From assembly GCA_036375215.1 (NCBI GenBank), contig DASUSH010000047.1, positions 1 through 6,961 on the forward strand: DNA of 6,961 bases, written 5' to 3'. Both the position numbers and the translations under genes were made by a program. Under the pieces are notes generated by a model. The model ran no database searches. It was not told the origin of the DNA and saw nothing but the letters and a program-made list of their open reading frames with translations. Source of the stretch: DASUSH01 sp036375215. Lineage in GTDB: Bacteria > Actinomycetota > Thermoleophilia > Solirubrobacterales > 70-9. Below, piece by piece: positions 5,858 to 6,961 of this stretch; position 1 is the stretch's first letter, and every line of letters starts with the position of its first letter.

Positions 5858-5887
5858 GGTTTTCTCCTCTCTCCCCAAGGCGCGCGC

Positions 5888-5893
5888 AACATA
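5888..5893 (-). promoter_or_regulatory. Candidate -10 box (TATGTT) for the lipoprotein/aldehyde dehydrogenase unit
   Basis: On the minus strand TATGTT fits TAnnnT and would start transcription near 5881, giving a leader of about 45 nt that carries a purine-rich stretch (5865-5877) and the hairpin. There is no clear -35 box. Confidence 0.35.
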
Positions 5894-5963
5894 CCACCGG
5901 GCGCCCCCATCGCCCGCCGCTTCCCATCGCCGGTTGTGGGTGGCGGACCGGGGACGGATGGAT

Positions 5964-5969
5964 TACCTT
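5964..5969 (+). promoter_or_regulatory. Candidate -10 box (TACCTT) for the yrbE operon
   Basis: TACCTT fits TAnnnT and would start transcription near 5976, about 40 nt before the ATG. The -35 region is not recognisable. Confidence 0.3.
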
Positions 5970-5977
5970 TCCTGGAG

Positions 5978-6000
5978 TCGGCCCGTCGGGAGCGGGCCGA
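5978..6000 (+). promoter_or_regulatory. 8-bp stem-loop in the yrbE leader
   Basis: TCGGCCCG (5978-5985) and CGGGCCGA (5993-6000) are a perfect inverted repeat with a 7-nt loop. It ends four bases before the Shine-Dalgarno sequence and leaves it free. Its position argues that this stretch is leader, not coding sequence from an in-frame ATG at 5958. Confidence 0.45.
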
Positions 6001-6004
6001 GGCT

Positions 6005-6010
6005 GAGGAG
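6005..6010 (+). promoter_or_regulatory. Shine-Dalgarno sequence GAGGAG
   Basis: GAGGAG lies four bases before the ATG at 6015 and decides that start over in-frame ATG codons at 5958 and 5802, which lack a comparable site. Confidence 0.75.
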
Positions 6011-6014
6011 AACG

Positions 6015-6821
6015 ATGGTCAGAAGCGTCGCCGACAGAGCCTTCCTGCCTGCCAAATCGGTATTCGAGCAGGTCGGCAACATGATGATCCTGACCGGGAA
6101 GACGATCGTCGCCGCGGTCAGGCCCCCGTTCCCCTACGGCACCGAGTTCGTCGGCCAGTTCCTGTTCGCGCTCCAGCTCTGCTGGTTCCCGATGCTGGTG
6201 AGCACCGTCGCCTTCGGCTTCGGCGCGCCCGGGCTTCAGGCCGCCAACTTCCTCACCCTGTTCGGCGCCCTCGACCGCCTCGGCGGCTTCTTCATCCTCG
6301 CCTCGGTCCGCGAGTTCGCCCCGTTCGTGACCGCGGTGGTCGTCGCCGGCGTCGCCGGCACCGCGATCACCGCCGACCTCGGCGCCCGCAAGATCCGCGA
6401 GGAGCTCGACGCGCTGCAGGTCCTCGGCGTCGACCCGATCAAGAACCTCGTCGTCCCCCGCTTCCTGGCGCTGATGCTGATCACCGGCCTCCTCGACATC
6501 TACGCCCTGATCTTCGGGATCATGGGCGGGATCCTGGCGACGGTGCTCTACGGCGCACCGCTCGGCGGCTTCTTCGCGACGCTCTTCAACAACGCCTCGG
6601 TAACGGACTTATGGGGGTCCGTCTTAAAGACCATGCTGTTCGGCGCCATCATCGCGATCGTCTGTTCCTACAAAGGGATGAATGCGTCCGGAGGCGCCGA
6701 GGGAGTGGGTAGAGCCGTGAACGAGGCGGTGGTGATCGCCTTCCTCGGCGTGTTCGCGTTCAATTACGTCTTCACCCAGACGCTGCTCGCCACCCACCCG
6801 GAGATCTCGGTAATCAAGTAG
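6015..6821 (+). CDS. yrbE: YrbE/MlaE-family ABC transporter permease (first of pair, Mce locus)
   Basis: This 268-aa integral membrane protein is the permease of an Mce-type lipid import system, working with a second YrbE, an MceG/MlaF-type ATPase and Mce substrate-binding proteins. A short amphipathic region (about 18-36) precedes hydrophobic stretches near 46-68, 87-120, 146-182, 203-218 and 236-258. The family signature EELDALQVLGVDPIKNLVVP is at 129-148, matching the conserved EQxDAL...DP...PR region thought to contact the ATPase. The conserved GGAEGVGRAVNEAVV segment is at 226-240. Length fits the family. The start at 6015 has a GAGGAG site; longer versions would add an Arg/Pro/Ser-rich tail unlike the family. 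Codons from about 196 to 233 are AT-richer than the rest and include two TTA codons. The stop is followed at once by the next permease start. By order this is the YrbE-A member; I cannot number the locus. Confidence 0.93.
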   Translation: MVRSVADRAFLPAKSVFEQVGNMMILTGKTIVAAVRPPFPYGTEFVGQFLFALQLCWFPMLVSTVAFGFGAPGLQAANFLTLFGALDRLGGFFILASVREFAPFVTAVVVAGVAGTAITADLGARKIREELDALQVLGVDPIKNLVVPRFLALMLITGLLDIYALIFGIMGGILATVLYGAPLGGFFATLFNNASVTDLWGSVLKTMLFGAIIAIVCSYKGMNASGGAEGVGRAVNEAVVIAFLGVFAFNYVFTQTLLATHPEISVIK

Positions 6822-6961
6822 ATGCCCGGCTGGGTCGCCATCCCCCGCGACTGGCTCTCCTCGCTCGGGGAGATCACCCGCTTCGGCGGGCGCGTCGTCG
6901 GCCTCGTCTACACCGGCCGCGTCTTCCAGTTCTTCGGCGAGACCCTGCGCCAGGCGGGGAT
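6822..6961 (+). CDS. yrbE: Second YrbE/MlaE-family permease, 5' part only
   Basis: An ATG directly after the previous stop (TAG then ATG, no gap) opens a frame that runs off the window after 46 codons. The translation starts MPGWVAIPRDWLSSLGEITR and continues with GGRVVGLVYTGRVFQFFGETLRQAG. An amphipathic N-terminal stretch of this kind, ahead of the first membrane segment, is the usual start of the second YrbE in actinobacterial Mce operons. The membrane domain and signature motif lie beyond the edge, so the call rests on the N-terminus and position. There is no good Shine-Dalgarno sequence (a GGAG lies 18 bases upstream), so translation is probably coupled to the first permease. mce genes are expected downstream. 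Confidence 0.8.
   Translation, partial: MPGWVAIPRDWLSSLGEITRFGGRVVGLVYTGRVFQFFGETLRQAG

Noticed and set aside
5837..5878. TTG start at 5878 for the lipoprotein
   Set aside because: It would put 14 charged residues before the signal peptide; the GTG at 5836 gives a standard lipoprotein signal.
5139..5927. N-terminal extension of the aldehyde dehydrogenase to 785 aa
   Set aside because: The extra part is Arg/Pro-rich, lacks domain features and overlaps the better-supported lipoprotein gene in another frame on the same strand.
5802..6014. Longer versions of the first YrbE from in-frame ATG codons at 5802 or 5958
   Set aside because: The added residues do not fit the family N-terminus, 5802 lies inside the divergent lipoprotein gene, and the GAGGAG site supports 6015.

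Overview
The window is GC-rich, with G/C at almost every third codon position. It looks like chromosomal DNA of an actinobacterium. Class Thermoleophilia (Solirubrobacterales/Gaiellales-like) is my best guess. The reasons are a paired YrbE/MlaE permease set typical of actinobacterial Mce loci, TAnnnT-type -10 boxes without clear -35 boxes, one apparently leaderless gene, and the style of the secreted proteins. The assignment is inference; there is no rRNA or marker gene to confirm it. I see no mobile element, CRISPR array, tRNA or rRNA.

Layout, left to right. (1) A PadR-family regulator (4-534, +) ends 2 bp from the end of a minus-strand pair. That pair is an alpha/beta hydrolase (1699-2601, -) followed by a secreted PQQ-type sugar dehydrogenase (537-1715, -), overlapping by 17 bp. 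(2) A 130-bp divergent gap (2602-2731) holds an apparent leaderless promoter for the hydrolase and, on the other strand, a structured leader for an orphan 117-aa gene (2732-3085, +). A small secreted protein of unknown function follows (3137-3562, +). (3) A minus-strand pair comes next: a putative lipoprotein (5195-5836, -), then a 522-aa NAD(P)-dependent aldehyde dehydrogenase (3570-5138, -). (4) A 178-bp divergent gap (5837-6014) separates that pair from the start of an Mce-type lipid transport locus: a complete YrbE/MlaE permease (6015-6821, +) and the first 46 codons of a second one (6822-6961, +) cut by the window end.

How the genes may work together. The two YrbE proteins would form the membrane part of an ABC transporter serving Mce substrate-binding proteins, which would be expected just beyond the right edge. 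The divergent lipoprotein/aldehyde dehydrogenase pair shares its control region, so a role in the envelope or in handling lipid-derived aldehydes is possible but not shown. The hydrolase and sugar dehydrogenase look translationally coupled. No gap of more than 300 bases lacks a gene.

The window is mostly ordinary. I found no clear new system. The best leads are hairpins placed between predicted -10 boxes and start codons in several leaders, two unrecognised small genes, a basic amphipathic tail on the aldehyde dehydrogenase, and a patch of AT-richer codons with two TTA codons inside the first yrbE.
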